DNA of 64,000 nucleotides from Prevotella sp. (GTDB lineage: Bacteria; Bacteroidota; Bacteroidia; Bacteroidales; Bacteroidaceae): NCBI GenBank assembly GCA_017458125.1, contig JAFTGB010000011.1:30472-94471 (forward strand), written 5' to 3'. The translations under genes and the position numbers were made by a program. Positions 1 through 7,274 of this stretch are shown piece by piece; positions within the stretch are counted from its first letter, which is position 1; every line of letters starts with the position of its first letter. A model generated the notes under the pieces. It worked only from the letters and a program-made list of their open reading frames with translations. It had not been told where the DNA came from and did not search any database.

Positions 1-374
1 TCCAGCAGCGTGTAACCCAGAATTTTGCCTTCAGGGTCGAAACCCACCAGCACCTTCAGATCGCCGCCGAAGCCACCCGTAGTGGACTCCACGGCAGCAC
101 CGAGGTCCTTGCCCTGAGCGTCCTGAATCTGATAGATGGTATAGGTGAGCTCCTTGCCTTTGGCATCGTTCTGCTTCACCTCGTCAGTTTTTGCCACTTT
201 CAGGTCGCTGACACACATCACACTCTTGATGCCATCAGCCAGGGCTTTCTCCTTTTGTTCGTTGATGGGGCCTTCGGTCAGGTGATTTACTCCAGCCAGA
301 ATGGCACCCATGATGACTGCTACCCCCGTGAGTACCAGTACCATATTCGTCAATGATGATTCTAACTTCTTCAT
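1..374 (-). CDS. rnfG: RnfG, electron transport complex subunit G (partial, N-terminal part)
   Basis: RnfG is a membrane-anchored flavoprotein subunit of the Rnf complex, which couples ferredoxin:NAD+ oxidoreduction to ion pumping; FMN is bound to a threonine on the outer face. Only the first 124 codons lie in the window and the gene continues past base 1. The ATG at 374 opens with MKKLESSLTNMVLVL and one transmembrane helix (about residues 8-28), then a soluble segment including ESTTGGFGGDLKVLVGFD, typical of the FMN-binding domain. The flavinylation motif SGAT lies further on and is not seen. It follows rnfD by a 96-base gap on the same strand, as the last visible gene of the rnf operon; rnfE and rnfA probably lie off the left edge. 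Confidence 0.9.
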   Translation of the reverse strand, partial: MKKLESSLTNMVLVLTGVAVIMGAILAGVNHLTEGPINEQKEKALADGIKSVMCVSDLKVAKTDEVKQNDAKGKELTYTIYQIQDAQGKDLGAAVESTTGGFGGDLKVLVGFDPEGKILGYTLL

Positions 375-470
375 TTCTTTCGATTTTCGATTTATGTATT
401 TTCGATTTTCGATTTATTACACTTACGGACATACTATTCAATAGAAAATTGTAAATCCGTAAATCGTCAA
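375..470. repeat. AT-rich spacer with repeated TTTTCGATTTTCGATTTA motif
   Basis: The gap between rnfD and rnfG contains repeats of the type TTTTCGATTT. The same motif fills operon gaps at about 1470-1505, 16941-16975, 17877-17910, 26210-26245 and 35938-35972, so it is an interspersed low-complexity repeat rather than a promoter of one gene. No terminator is seen here, so the operon can read through. Confidence 0.6.
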
Positions 471-1463
471 TCATGCAGGTGCTTCACCAAAACGCTTGGG
501 TTTCACATACGTATTAATAAGAGGTGTAAAGGCGTTCATGATGAGGATAGCGAACGACATACCTTCTGGATAGGCTCCCCAGTTACGAATGACAACGGTA
601 AGGAAGCCAATGCAGACACCATAGATGAGTTGACCTTTGACCGTCATAGGCGACGTGACATAGTCGGTAGCCATGAAGATAGCACCCAGCATCAGACCAC
701 CGGAGAGAATCACCGAGAACGGGTCGGCGTAGGCAGGGCTGAGCAGATGGCAGATGCCTGCAAAGACGAATACCGTGCAGATGATGCTGACGGGGATGTG
801 CCACGTGATGATCTTCTTCCACAGCATGTAGGCCAGACCTATGAGCAGAGCCAGAGCACAGATTTCACCCATGGCACCGGCACCGTCGGGATGGTTGCCC
901 AGGAAGAGGTCGAGCGACGAAGGCAGCTGGTCGAGCACTGAGGCGTCGCCCGACTTAATGGCTTCCTTCATGATAGCCAGCGGCGTGGCACCTGTCTCAG
1001 CGTCGAGATAGCTGGTCAGCTGACCTACCTTCGGCCACGTCGTCATCTGAGCGGGGAAAGCCACCAACAGGGCGGCACGTCCCACCAGAGCAGGATTGAA
1101 GAGGTTATTGCCCAGACCTCCGAACGTCATCTTACCCACACCGATGGCAAACAGTGCACCGATGATGATAATCCAGATGGGGAGATTGCTGGGAAGGTTG
1201 AAGCCGAGCAGCAGACCCGTCAGCACGGCGGAGCCGTCGCAGATGGTGTTGCGCTCGCTCTTGAGCATAAACTTATTGATGGCCCACTCAAAGCATACGC
1301 AGGCCGCAACACTCGTAGCACAGACAATGGCCGAACCCAGGCCAAAGAAGTAGAACGACACGAGCAGCGCAGGCAGCAGGGCGATGATGACGCCATACAT
1401 GTTGCGCTCCACGGTATCCGTTCCGTGTGCATGAGGTGACAGTGATACTATTAATTTTCCCAT
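471..1463 (-). CDS. rnfD: RnfD, electron transport complex subunit D
   Basis: RnfD is an integral-membrane subunit of Rnf carrying a covalent FMN. The 330-residue protein has many hydrophobic helices (for example residues 25-60, 90-110, 120-140 and several after 200) and the conserved GATPL flavinylation motif near residues 158-162, with Thr160 the expected FMN attachment site. The ATG at 1463 gives MGKLIVSLSPHAHG, the usual RnfD start. It sits between rnfC and rnfG in the normal rnfBCDG order, about 37 bases after rnfC. Length agrees with the family. Confidence 0.95.
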   Translation of the reverse strand: MGKLIVSLSPHAHGTDTVERNMYGVIIALLPALLVSFYFFGLGSAIVCATSVAACVCFEWAINKFMLKSERNTICDGSAVLTGLLLGFNLPSNLPIWIIIIGALFAIGVGKMTFGGLGNNLFNPALVGRAALLVAFPAQMTTWPKVGQLTSYLDAETGATPLAIMKEAIKSGDASVLDQLPSSLDLFLGNHPDGAGAMGEICALALLIGLAYMLWKKIITWHIPVSIICTVFVFAGICHLLSPAYADPFSVILSGGLMLGAIFMATDYVTSPMTVKGQLIYGVCIGFLTVVIRNWGAYPEGMSFAILIMNAFTPLINTYVKPKRFGEAPA

Positions 1464-1500
1464 TGTATTATTTTCGATTTACACATTTTCGATTTTCGAT

Positions 1501-2877
1501 TTATTTCTTCTGTGCGGCAGCGGCACGGGCGCGGATGATGCCCATGACGGTGCCTTTGGCCTGACGGATGTTGTCGAGCAGCGGACGGTGAGCAGGACAC
1601 GTGAACTGGCACGAGCCACACTCTATGCAGCTGACCACCTCTTCCTTCTCGGCACGCTCCCAGTTCTTGACGGCAGCGAGCTTTGCCAGCAGGTAGGGTT
1701 CCAAGCCCATCGGACAGGCCGACACACACTTGGCACAACGGATGCAGGGGTTGGGCTCCTTGCGGAAGGCCTCCTCGTCGGAAATAATGGTCACCGAGTT
1801 GGTGCCTTTGCAAATAGGAACTTCGGTAGAGGTCAGTGCCTTACCCATCATCGGACCGCCGGCCAACAGTTTGTTGTCGCCTTCGGGCATGCCGCCACAC
1901 GCATCAATCAAGTCCTTCATCGGTGTACCCATACGCACGAGGAAGTTGCCGGGATGAGCCAGCTTCTTGCCCGTCACAGTGGTATAGCGTTCAAACAGTG
2001 GCTTATTCTTCATCACCGCCTCATAGACGGCAAAGGCCGTACCTACGTTCTGTACGATGGCACCCACATTGACAGGGATGGCAGGCGGTGCAGGCACTTG
2101 CCGGCGGATGACGGCATCGACGAGCTGCTTCTCACCGCCTTGTGGGTAGCGCTGCTTCAGGGGCACTACCTCAACATGGTATTCAGTGCCCCCAAACACT
2201 TCAGCACACTTCCGGGTGAGCAGTTCGATGGCCGGCATCTTGTTGGTCTCAATACCAATGTAGCCCGTAGTCACCTTGGCACCCTTCATGAGCAGTTCCA
2301 AACCAACCAGAATCTCATCGGCGTGCTCCATCATCAGACGGAAGTCAGCAGTGATGTACGGTTCACACTCCACGGCATTGATGATGACGCACTCGGCCTT
2401 GGCCGTAGGCGGAGGAGTCAGCTTGATGAAGGTGGGGAAACAGGCACCGCCCATACCTACCACGCCGGCAGCCTTGATGCGATTGACTATTTCCTCTGGT
2501 GTCAGCTCGGGATGCTCCTTGACCTTTTCCAACTTGTCCGAGCGGTCGATGGACTCTTCCCACTCGTCACCTTCCACATTAATTATAATAACAGGCTTGC
2601 GGTAACCCGTAGCATCGATGGCCGTGTCGATCTTAAACACGGTGCCGCTGACACTTGAGAAGATGGGAGCCGACACGAAGCCACCGGCCTCGGCTATCAT
2701 GGTTCCTACCTTCACCTTGTCGCCCTTTTGCACGACGGGCTTAGCAGGTGCTCCGATATGCTGGCTCAGGGGGAAGATGGCCTGCTTAGGCAGGGCAGCC
2801 ACCTGGGTCTTGGCCTCGTGGGTCAGTTTGTTCTCTTCAGGGTGGACACCACCTATACGGAATGTTCTAATGTTCAT
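1501..2877 (-). CDS. rnfC: RnfC, electron transport complex subunit C (NADH-binding, 4Fe-4S)
   Basis: RnfC is the peripheral subunit that takes electrons to or from NAD(H) through FMN and two 4Fe-4S clusters. The 458-residue protein has the N-terminal RnfC barrel/biotinyl-like part, a Complex I 51-kDa-like NADH/FMN region (GVVGMGGACFPTFIKL near residue 140), an SLBB-like middle, and a ferredoxin pair: CIRCAKCVSACP starting at residue 378 and CIECGSCQFTCP starting at 417. It is the short Bacteroidota form without the long repetitive tail of gamma-proteobacterial RsxC. Its ATG overlaps the rnfB stop by 4 bases, indicating translational coupling. Confidence 0.96.
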   Translation of the reverse strand: MNIRTFRIGGVHPEENKLTHEAKTQVAALPKQAIFPLSQHIGAPAKPVVQKGDKVKVGTMIAEAGGFVSAPIFSSVSGTVFKIDTAIDATGYRKPVIIINVEGDEWEESIDRSDKLEKVKEHPELTPEEIVNRIKAAGVVGMGGACFPTFIKLTPPPTAKAECVIINAVECEPYITADFRLMMEHADEILVGLELLMKGAKVTTGYIGIETNKMPAIELLTRKCAEVFGGTEYHVEVVPLKQRYPQGGEKQLVDAVIRRQVPAPPAIPVNVGAIVQNVGTAFAVYEAVMKNKPLFERYTTVTGKKLAHPGNFLVRMGTPMKDLIDACGGMPEGDNKLLAGGPMMGKALTSTEVPICKGTNSVTIISDEEAFRKEPNPCIRCAKCVSACPMGLEPYLLAKLAAVKNWERAEKEEVVSCIECGSCQFTCPAHRPLLDNIRQAKGTVMGIIRARAAAAQKK

Positions 2878-3776
2878 GCTTGTTCCTCCTTTCTTTCGTT
2901 AACGGTTGTCGGAGTTTCCTGATTAGCAGGAGCTTCCGGTTTTGGCTTGGGAGCCGGGAAGTTGACGGCATGGATAGCTCCTGTGGGACATGCTGCCACA
3001 CATTTCTTACAGAGGCGGCACTTGGTGTGGTCGATGTAAGCGACATTGCCTTCCACAGTGATGGCACCGAACTTACACTCCTTCTCACACTTGCCGCAAC
3101 CGATGCAGGCAGCGTCGCAGGCCTTCTTGGCCACAGGCCCCTTGTCCTTGTTGACGCAGGAGACGAACACTCTCCTACCCTTCGGACCTTTCTTGCGCAA
3201 TTCGATGATGTGTCGCGGACAGGCCTTGACACAGGCACCGCAGGCCACACATTTCTCTTCGTCCACCTCGGGAAGACCAGTCTCCTCGTTCATGTGGATG
3301 GCATCAAACTGACAGGCTGCGACACAGTCGCCACAACCCAGACAGCCAAAGCCACAGGCCGTCTCGCCAGCACCGCATGAGTTCATGGCTGCGCAGGTGC
3401 GCAGACCACTGTACTCCGCAATCTTCGGACGCAGCGCACATGTTCCGTTGCAACGTACTACGGCAACCATCGGTTCGCCGTTGGCAATGGCCATACCTAA
3501 GAGGTCAGCCACCTTGCCCATCACTTCCTGTCCGCCGACGGGACACATCAGCCCGTCCAGGCTTCCGGCATCAGCCCCTTTGACCAGAGCGTCGGCCAGT
3601 CCGCCACATCCAGCAAAGCCGCAGCCGCCACAGTTGGCACCGGGCAGCACCTCCTGAACCTGTGCTATGCGCGGGTCCTCGTAGACAGCGAACTTCTTGG
3701 AGCAGACATAGAGTACCAGAGCCGCTATCAGTCCGATAGCACCCAGCACTAATACCGCAATTAGAATGAAATTCAT
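2874..3776 (-). CDS. rnfB: RnfB, electron transport complex subunit B (ferredoxin-type)
   Basis: RnfB carries several iron-sulfur clusters and is the likely entry point for electrons from ferredoxin. The 300-residue protein has one N-terminal transmembrane helix (residues 2-25), the 4Fe-4S (Fes) domain with C49, C52, C57 and C78 (GANCGGCGFAGC), then two pairs of ferredoxin motifs: CGAGETACGFGCLGCGDC with CVACGACVKACP, and CIGCGKCEKEC with CRLCKKCVAACP. The tail is Pro/Lys-rich. It lies 33 bases after rseC and overlaps rnfC by 4 bases. Confidence 0.96.
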   Translation of the reverse strand: MNFILIAVLVLGAIGLIAALVLYVCSKKFAVYEDPRIAQVQEVLPGANCGGCGFAGCGGLADALVKGADAGSLDGLMCPVGGQEVMGKVADLLGMAIANGEPMVAVVRCNGTCALRPKIAEYSGLRTCAAMNSCGAGETACGFGCLGCGDCVAACQFDAIHMNEETGLPEVDEEKCVACGACVKACPRHIIELRKKGPKGRRVFVSCVNKDKGPVAKKACDAACIGCGKCEKECKFGAITVEGNVAYIDHTKCRLCKKCVAACPTGAIHAVNFPAPKPKPEAPANQETPTTVNERKEEQA

Positions 3777-3809
3777 AAAATACTTGTTATTGTTAGTTTT
3801 GTTTTAAAT

Positions 3810-4223
3810 TTATTTTTCTATAGAAAAAGCCAACTGCTCTCGCATCTTGTCGCGGAAGAGCCACAGGAGCAGGTAATACGGCTGCAAAGCTCCTATGGAG
3901 CAAAGTGCCGCAACGCCTTCGCTGTCAGTCAGTTTCAGAGCCACAAAGAGCACTGCCACCAAGACCAGAAAAGGCACACCGAAACCCCAAAGCAAGGCTC
4001 GTACTGCCACCTGTCCCGTCGTCGACACGGTCACCGGCTGGCCTTCGGTATAGCTTGCAGCATCCGCACAGGGCACGTCGATGACCTTCTCTTTCGACTC
4101 GGCGGCACTGCAGTAACCAGCCACCTTGCAGGCAGCACATGCCGACGCCTGGACAATGCGCACATGCACATATCCATTTTCAATGCTTTCAACGATGCCA
4201 GAATGACTTATTTTAGTACTCAT
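3810..4223 (-). CDS. rseC: RseC/SoxR-reducing-system family membrane protein
   Basis: This is a 137-residue protein of the RseC/RsxC-associated family, often encoded at the head of rnf operons and thought to help the Rnf/Rsx complex assemble or reduce its target. The ATG at 4223 (MSTKISHSGIVESI) is chosen because an upstream-extended frame would run through AT-rich promoter sequence. It carries the family Cys motif CAACKVAGYC near residues 29-38 and two transmembrane helices around residues 75-95 and 103-122. It is first in the rseC-rnfBCDG operon; a TATCTTTG -7 box on the same strand lies at 4258-4251. The precise biochemical role in Bacteroidales is unproven. Confidence 0.85.
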   Translation of the reverse strand: MSTKISHSGIVESIENGYVHVRIVQASACAACKVAGYCSAAESKEKVIDVPCADAASYTEGQPVTVSTTGQVAVRALLWGFGVPFLVLVAVLFVALKLTDSEGVAALCSIGALQPYYLLLWLFRDKMREQLAFSIEK

Positions 4224-4250
4224 TAGTTTGCAATCTCGAGTTTGCAAATG

Positions 4251-4258
4251 CAAAGATA
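4251..4258 (-). promoter_or_regulatory. Candidate -7 box (TATCTTTG) for the rseC-rnf operon
   Basis: Read on the minus strand the bases are TATCTTTG, matching the Bacteroidota TAnnTTTG -7 element, 28 bases before the rseC ATG. No good TTTG is found 19-21 bases upstream, so the -33 part is weak. Confidence 0.5.
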
Positions 4259-4319
4259 CGATAAAAAAGTGAATTATTCGCGCAATGATATGAGTTTTTT
4301 TGAAAAAAAATCGTAATCG

Positions 4320-4351
4320 TTTGCAATTGTCACATCTTTTGCTTACTTTTG
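4320..4351 (+). promoter_or_regulatory. Bacteroidota-type promoter for the gene at 4375
   Basis: TTTG at 4320-4323 and TACTTTTG at 4344-4351 are separated by 20 bases, matching TTTG-N19/21-TAnnTTTG. The box ends 23 bases before the ATG at 4375 and is divergent from the rseC promoter. Confidence 0.8.
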
Positions 4352-4374
4352 TATCGTCTAAAAATGAACCGGCG

Positions 4375-4818
4375 ATGAAAGCGACAGAACAAACATTGCA
4401 ACAATTGGAACGAGCCCTGCGAAAAGTGGCCGAAAAGTTTCCCGCAAGCGAAGAGGCGAGCCTGCTCACCGACATCCACCTGCAAGTGAATCAGGAGACG
4501 GGCGAGCTGACCGTCTTTGATGACGACGACAAGGAAATCACACGCTGCGTCGTCGAGCAGTGGATTGGCAACACCGACAGCAGTTTCTATAGCGATGCGG
4601 CTGCTGTGCTGCGCTCCCTGTTCAACAAGCATGCGAAGATGTTTGAGCAGATGTCCATCCTCAAACCCTACTCCTTTGTGCTGGAAAACGACGACCACGA
4701 GCATTTGGCCGAGTTGTACCTTGTAGACGACGACACCGTCATCATCAGCAAGGAGTTAATGACTGGGCTGGACAAGGATTTGAACGACTTCCTTGCAAAA
4801 CTGCTGAGCGAAGACTGA
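4375..4818 (+). CDS. Conserved hypothetical protein, 147 aa, acidic
   Basis: I do not recognise a named function. The ATG at 4375 (MKATEQTLQQLERAL) is chosen because it follows a well-formed promoter; a longer frame from 4300 would start upstream of the -7 box. The 147-residue product is cytoplasmic (no signal or membrane segment) and acidic, with a helical N-terminus, an FDDDDKEITRCVVEQWIG stretch, a helical middle and a strand-rich C-terminal half ending LLSED. It forms a single-gene unit convergent with the lipoprotein gene, whose stop is only 5 bases away, so their transcripts may overlap. Confidence 0.75.
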   Translation: MKATEQTLQQLERALRKVAEKFPASEEASLLTDIHLQVNQETGELTVFDDDDKEITRCVVEQWIGNTDSSFYSDAAAVLRSLFNKHAKMFEQMSILKPYSFVLENDDHEHLAELYLVDDDTVIISKELMTGLDKDLNDFLAKLLSED

Positions 4819-4823
4819 GCAGC

Positions 4824-5102
4824 CTACGGTTCAAAGGTCACATCCTCACCCCTCATCATACGCTCCATCTCCTCGTCCACGTTGGCCGGTGCCTTGCCGT
4901 GCTCAGGCTCCTGAGGCAGCACGGTCATGGGCTCATCGTCCCAGATGGCAGTATCCTCCTCCTCAACGACAGGTTCAACATGAACGGTGTCTTCCGGCAT
5001 CCGCATCTGAAGCATCTGCCTGCTGTGGTCATGCTTCACGCGCATCCTGCCGCAAGCACATAGCGTCATGACGACAGCAAAAACAAAAATCGCCTTTCTC
5101 AT
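4824..5102 (-). CDS. Small putative lipoprotein, 92 aa
   Basis: The ATG at 5102 (MRKAIFVFAVVMTLCACG) gives a clear lipoprotein signal: short basic n-region, hydrophobic core and lipobox LCAC, with Cys16 or Cys18 as the acylated residue. A longer frame from 5144 would bury this signal and run into the upstream gene. The mature part is short, acidic and Pro/Glu-rich (EPVVEEEDTAIWDD), without a recognisable domain, and is probably disordered. It starts 13 bases after the glucosaminidase stop, so the two are probably co-transcribed and may act together at the envelope. Confidence 0.75.
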   Translation of the reverse strand: MRKAIFVFAVVMTLCACGRMRVKHDHSRQMLQMRMPEDTVHVEPVVEEEDTAIWDDEPMTVLPQEPEHGKAPANVDEEMERMMRGEDVTFEP

Positions 5103-5115
5103 TATCTTCAACAGT

Positions 5116-6018
5116 TTATCTGACACGTAGCCTGTCACCCACACGAAGCTGATAGTCAGGAGTTAAGCCGTTCATCTTATACAGTTTCTTCAACCTGATG
5201 CCATACTTCTGAGCAATGCTATACATAGACTCTCCAGCCTGTACCAGGTGGGGCCGGTTCTTATACTCCTTGGGGGCTTTGGAACGTTTCTTCTCCAGCC
5301 ACACCACTTCGCCCTCTTCCAGTTGGTCGTTTTTGTCTCGCTCATTGTAGCGCGCCAATTTCCGGTACGAGATGCCAACCTCCTGGGCTATCAGCCTGAA
5401 CGTGTCTCCACGTCGTGCCAGCAGGTAGTAGTTCTTGTTGAAATGGTAGATGTGGCGCAGGTCTCCATGTTCTATCTGCTGCGTCTGGAACTTGTCGTAG
5501 CCCTTGGCCGTATCGTACTCGTAGAGCCGGTAAAGCTGTATGATTTCTATGAGTTTCGACGCATAGGTGGGACTGGTGGCATAACCACAGGCTTTCAGTC
5601 CGCGAGCCCATCCCTTGTAGTCAGTCAACTTGAGTTCAAAGAGTCGGCTGTAACGCTTGCTGGATGTCAAAAAGACTGAGTGGTCTTCGTAACTCTGATA
5701 GACGTTGTCGTAAGCACGGAAGCACTCGTTGCGCGCATCATCGTCATGGTATGTAGTCCGCCCTCTCCATCCGTTGCACTTGATGCCGAAGTGGTTGTTG
5801 CCATTGATGGCCAGCTCGCTTCTTCCCGCTGCCGACTCAAGCACCCCCTGAGCCAGAGTGATACTGGCCGGAATGCGGTGCTTAACCATTTGTTCGATGG
5901 CCAGCTCCTTATAACGGTCGAAATAGTCCTGATAGCGCTGCGTCCACACCATGCTCTGCGCCACCGCCGACAGTGCAGTCAAAAAAACAACAGAAAGGAA
6001 TAAAAAGCGTCGTTTCAT
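5116..6018 (-). CDS. Secreted N-acetylglucosaminidase-domain protein with two LysM domains
   Basis: This is a predicted peptidoglycan hydrolase exported by a Sec signal (MKRRFLFLSVVFLTALSAVAQ). The ATG at 6018 is preferred to an in-frame TTG at 6021. Residues about 30-170 match the mannosyl-glycoprotein endo-beta-N-acetylglucosaminidase (FlgJ/GH73-like) fold, with the catalytic-type Glu in ASITLAQGVLESAAGRSELA and the NGNNHFGIKC segment. Two LysM modules follow: one after YYLLARRGDTFRLIAQ and one after HLVQAGESMYSIAQKYG. These should anchor it to glycan strands. It is followed by the small lipoprotein gene. Role in division or remodelling is inferred. Confidence 0.9.
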   Translation of the reverse strand: MKRRFLFLSVVFLTALSAVAQSMVWTQRYQDYFDRYKELAIEQMVKHRIPASITLAQGVLESAAGRSELAINGNNHFGIKCNGWRGRTTYHDDDARNECFRAYDNVYQSYEDHSVFLTSSKRYSRLFELKLTDYKGWARGLKACGYATSPTYASKLIEIIQLYRLYEYDTAKGYDKFQTQQIEHGDLRHIYHFNKNYYLLARRGDTFRLIAQEVGISYRKLARYNERDKNDQLEEGEVVWLEKKRSKAPKEYKNRPHLVQAGESMYSIAQKYGIRLKKLYKMNGLTPDYQLRVGDRLRVR

Positions 6019-6037
6019 CAATAAACTTTGTTTTAAT

Positions 6038-6069
6038 TTTGCAAAAGTAAGGAAAAAGAATTATATTTG
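6038..6069 (+). promoter_or_regulatory. Bacteroidota-type promoter for cytidine deaminase
   Basis: TTTG at 6038-6041 and TATATTTG at 6062-6069 are spaced by 20 bases; the ATG of the deaminase is at 6089. The element overlaps nothing else and is divergent from the glucosaminidase gene. Confidence 0.8.
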
Positions 6070-6088
6070 CAACAAAAATCATCACATT

Positions 6089-6562
6089 ATGAAATATTTG
6101 GATGTAAAGCCCACCATCACGGTGGCACAGATGGAAGAGCTTTCGGAGTCGGAGCAGGGACTTATCAGACAAGCCATTGAGGCCACAGGACGCGCATACG
6201 CACCTTACTCCCACTTCCATGTCGGCGCGGCACTGATGCTGGAAAACGGCGTAACAGTCATCGGCTGCAACCAGGAGAATGCGGCCTTTCCGGCAGGCAT
6301 CTGTGCCGAGCGGTCAGCCATCTTTGCTGCCGGCGCACAATATCCCGACCAGCCCGTGGTGATGCTGGCCATTGCCGCCCGCACTCCGCAGGGCGAGCTG
6401 CAAGCGGAGCCTGTCAGTCCGTGCGGTACTTGCCGTCAGGTGCTCATCGAGACCGAGACACGTTTCCATAGGCCTGTCCGCATCTTGCTTTACGGCCAGA
6501 AACACATCTACATCGTCAACAGCATCAAAGAACTGATGCCCCTGTCGTTTTCAGAGTTCTGA
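6089..6562 (+). CDS. cdd: Cytidine deaminase
   Basis: The enzyme deaminates cytidine and deoxycytidine to uridine and deoxyuridine in pyrimidine salvage. The 157-residue protein starts at the ATG at 6089 (MKYLDVKPTITVAQ), just after a good promoter. It has the small-tetramer CDA layout: YAPYSHFHVGAAL, then the catalytic zinc site with CAERSA (Cys ligand and catalytic Glu) and PCGTCRQ (two Cys ligands). Three Cys ligands are typical of homotetrameric CDA. It is a single-gene unit, convergent with the HU-like gene, whose stop is 21 bases away. Confidence 0.95.
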   Translation: MKYLDVKPTITVAQMEELSESEQGLIRQAIEATGRAYAPYSHFHVGAALMLENGVTVIGCNQENAAFPAGICAERSAIFAAGAQYPDQPVVMLAIAARTPQGELQAEPVSPCGTCRQVLIETETRFHRPVRILLYGQKHIYIVNSIKELMPLSFSEF

Positions 6563-6583
6563 AAATGGCCATATATTCTCGCA

Positions 6584-7219
6584 TTACTCCCTGTCGCTTT
6601 GCACGGGTACATAGAATATTACACCACCTGATTTCTCTCGACTGAAAAGTGGGTGTTCGCCCTCGCACAGACTGTCGAGATAGCGTCTGGCCGACTTGTA
6701 TTTCAGATGACTGTAGACACAGAATGCCTTGATGGTGACAAAGCCATGCCTGCCCATGCTTTGCTGCAAAGCCTCCTGCATGGCCTGTTCGTCCTGCATC
6801 TGGGCATTACCCACATACGTGTCAACCTTGTGACAGCCACGATCGTATTGTTTCACTTTCCGTTTGAAAAATGCGGAGGGAGTATACTCTATGCCTGTCA
6901 TATCCACATTGCCGTTGCCAACCATCGCCGGGTCAGTAAACTCGCCTGTCATCTTCAGCTTAGGAGCAAACGTGCCTAAGGGGGTCTCGATACGGTATCC
7001 GTCAGCGATATACCTGCTCGTCACCACGGCAAATATCTCCATCATGCGGCGCACGTCACCCGGCTGGTATCTACCCTGCCCGCGAAACTCCTCGTCCAAC
7101 CAGTCAAGCGTCAGTTTGCGCCCGGGTTCTAAATGGGCATACAACAGCGGTTTCCCGTCCGCTCCCTTTGTCGGACGGGGCTGCAGGACGAAGGGTATTC
7201 CGTTTTTCTTTCTTGGCAT
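6584..7219 (-). CDS. HU-like DNA-binding domain protein, 211 aa
   Basis: The protein (MPRKKNGIPFVLQPRPTKGADG) resembles Bacteroidota HU-related proteins: an N-terminal HU-type body at about residues 20-115, containing a helix pair and GYRIETPLGTFAPKLKMTG, which corresponds to the beta-rich core of HU before the DNA-binding arm. The C-terminal part (residues 130-205) has a helix-turn-helix-like stretch FVTIKAFCVYSHLKYKSARRYL followed by a basic end. Whether it is a nucleoid protein or a regulator is unknown. It lies 55 bases downstream of the MmeI-like gene on the same strand and may be co-transcribed with it. Confidence 0.6.
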   Translation of the reverse strand: MPRKKNGIPFVLQPRPTKGADGKPLLYAHLEPGRKLTLDWLDEEFRGQGRYQPGDVRRMMEIFAVVTSRYIADGYRIETPLGTFAPKLKMTGEFTDPAMVGNGNVDMTGIEYTPSAFFKRKVKQYDRGCHKVDTYVGNAQMQDEQAMQEALQQSMGRHGFVTIKAFCVYSHLKYKSARRYLDSLCEGEHPLFSREKSGGVIFYVPVQSDRE

Positions 7220-7274
7220 AGCTTTATCTGATTTGATGGGTTAATGGTTCACTTTTCTTCACTTTAAAGTTCAG

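Noticed and set aside
1588-2658. Long plus-strand open frame of 356 codons opposite rnfC
   Set aside because: It is the antisense shadow of rnfC, which has intact iron-sulfur motifs; no domain is recognisable in the antisense product.
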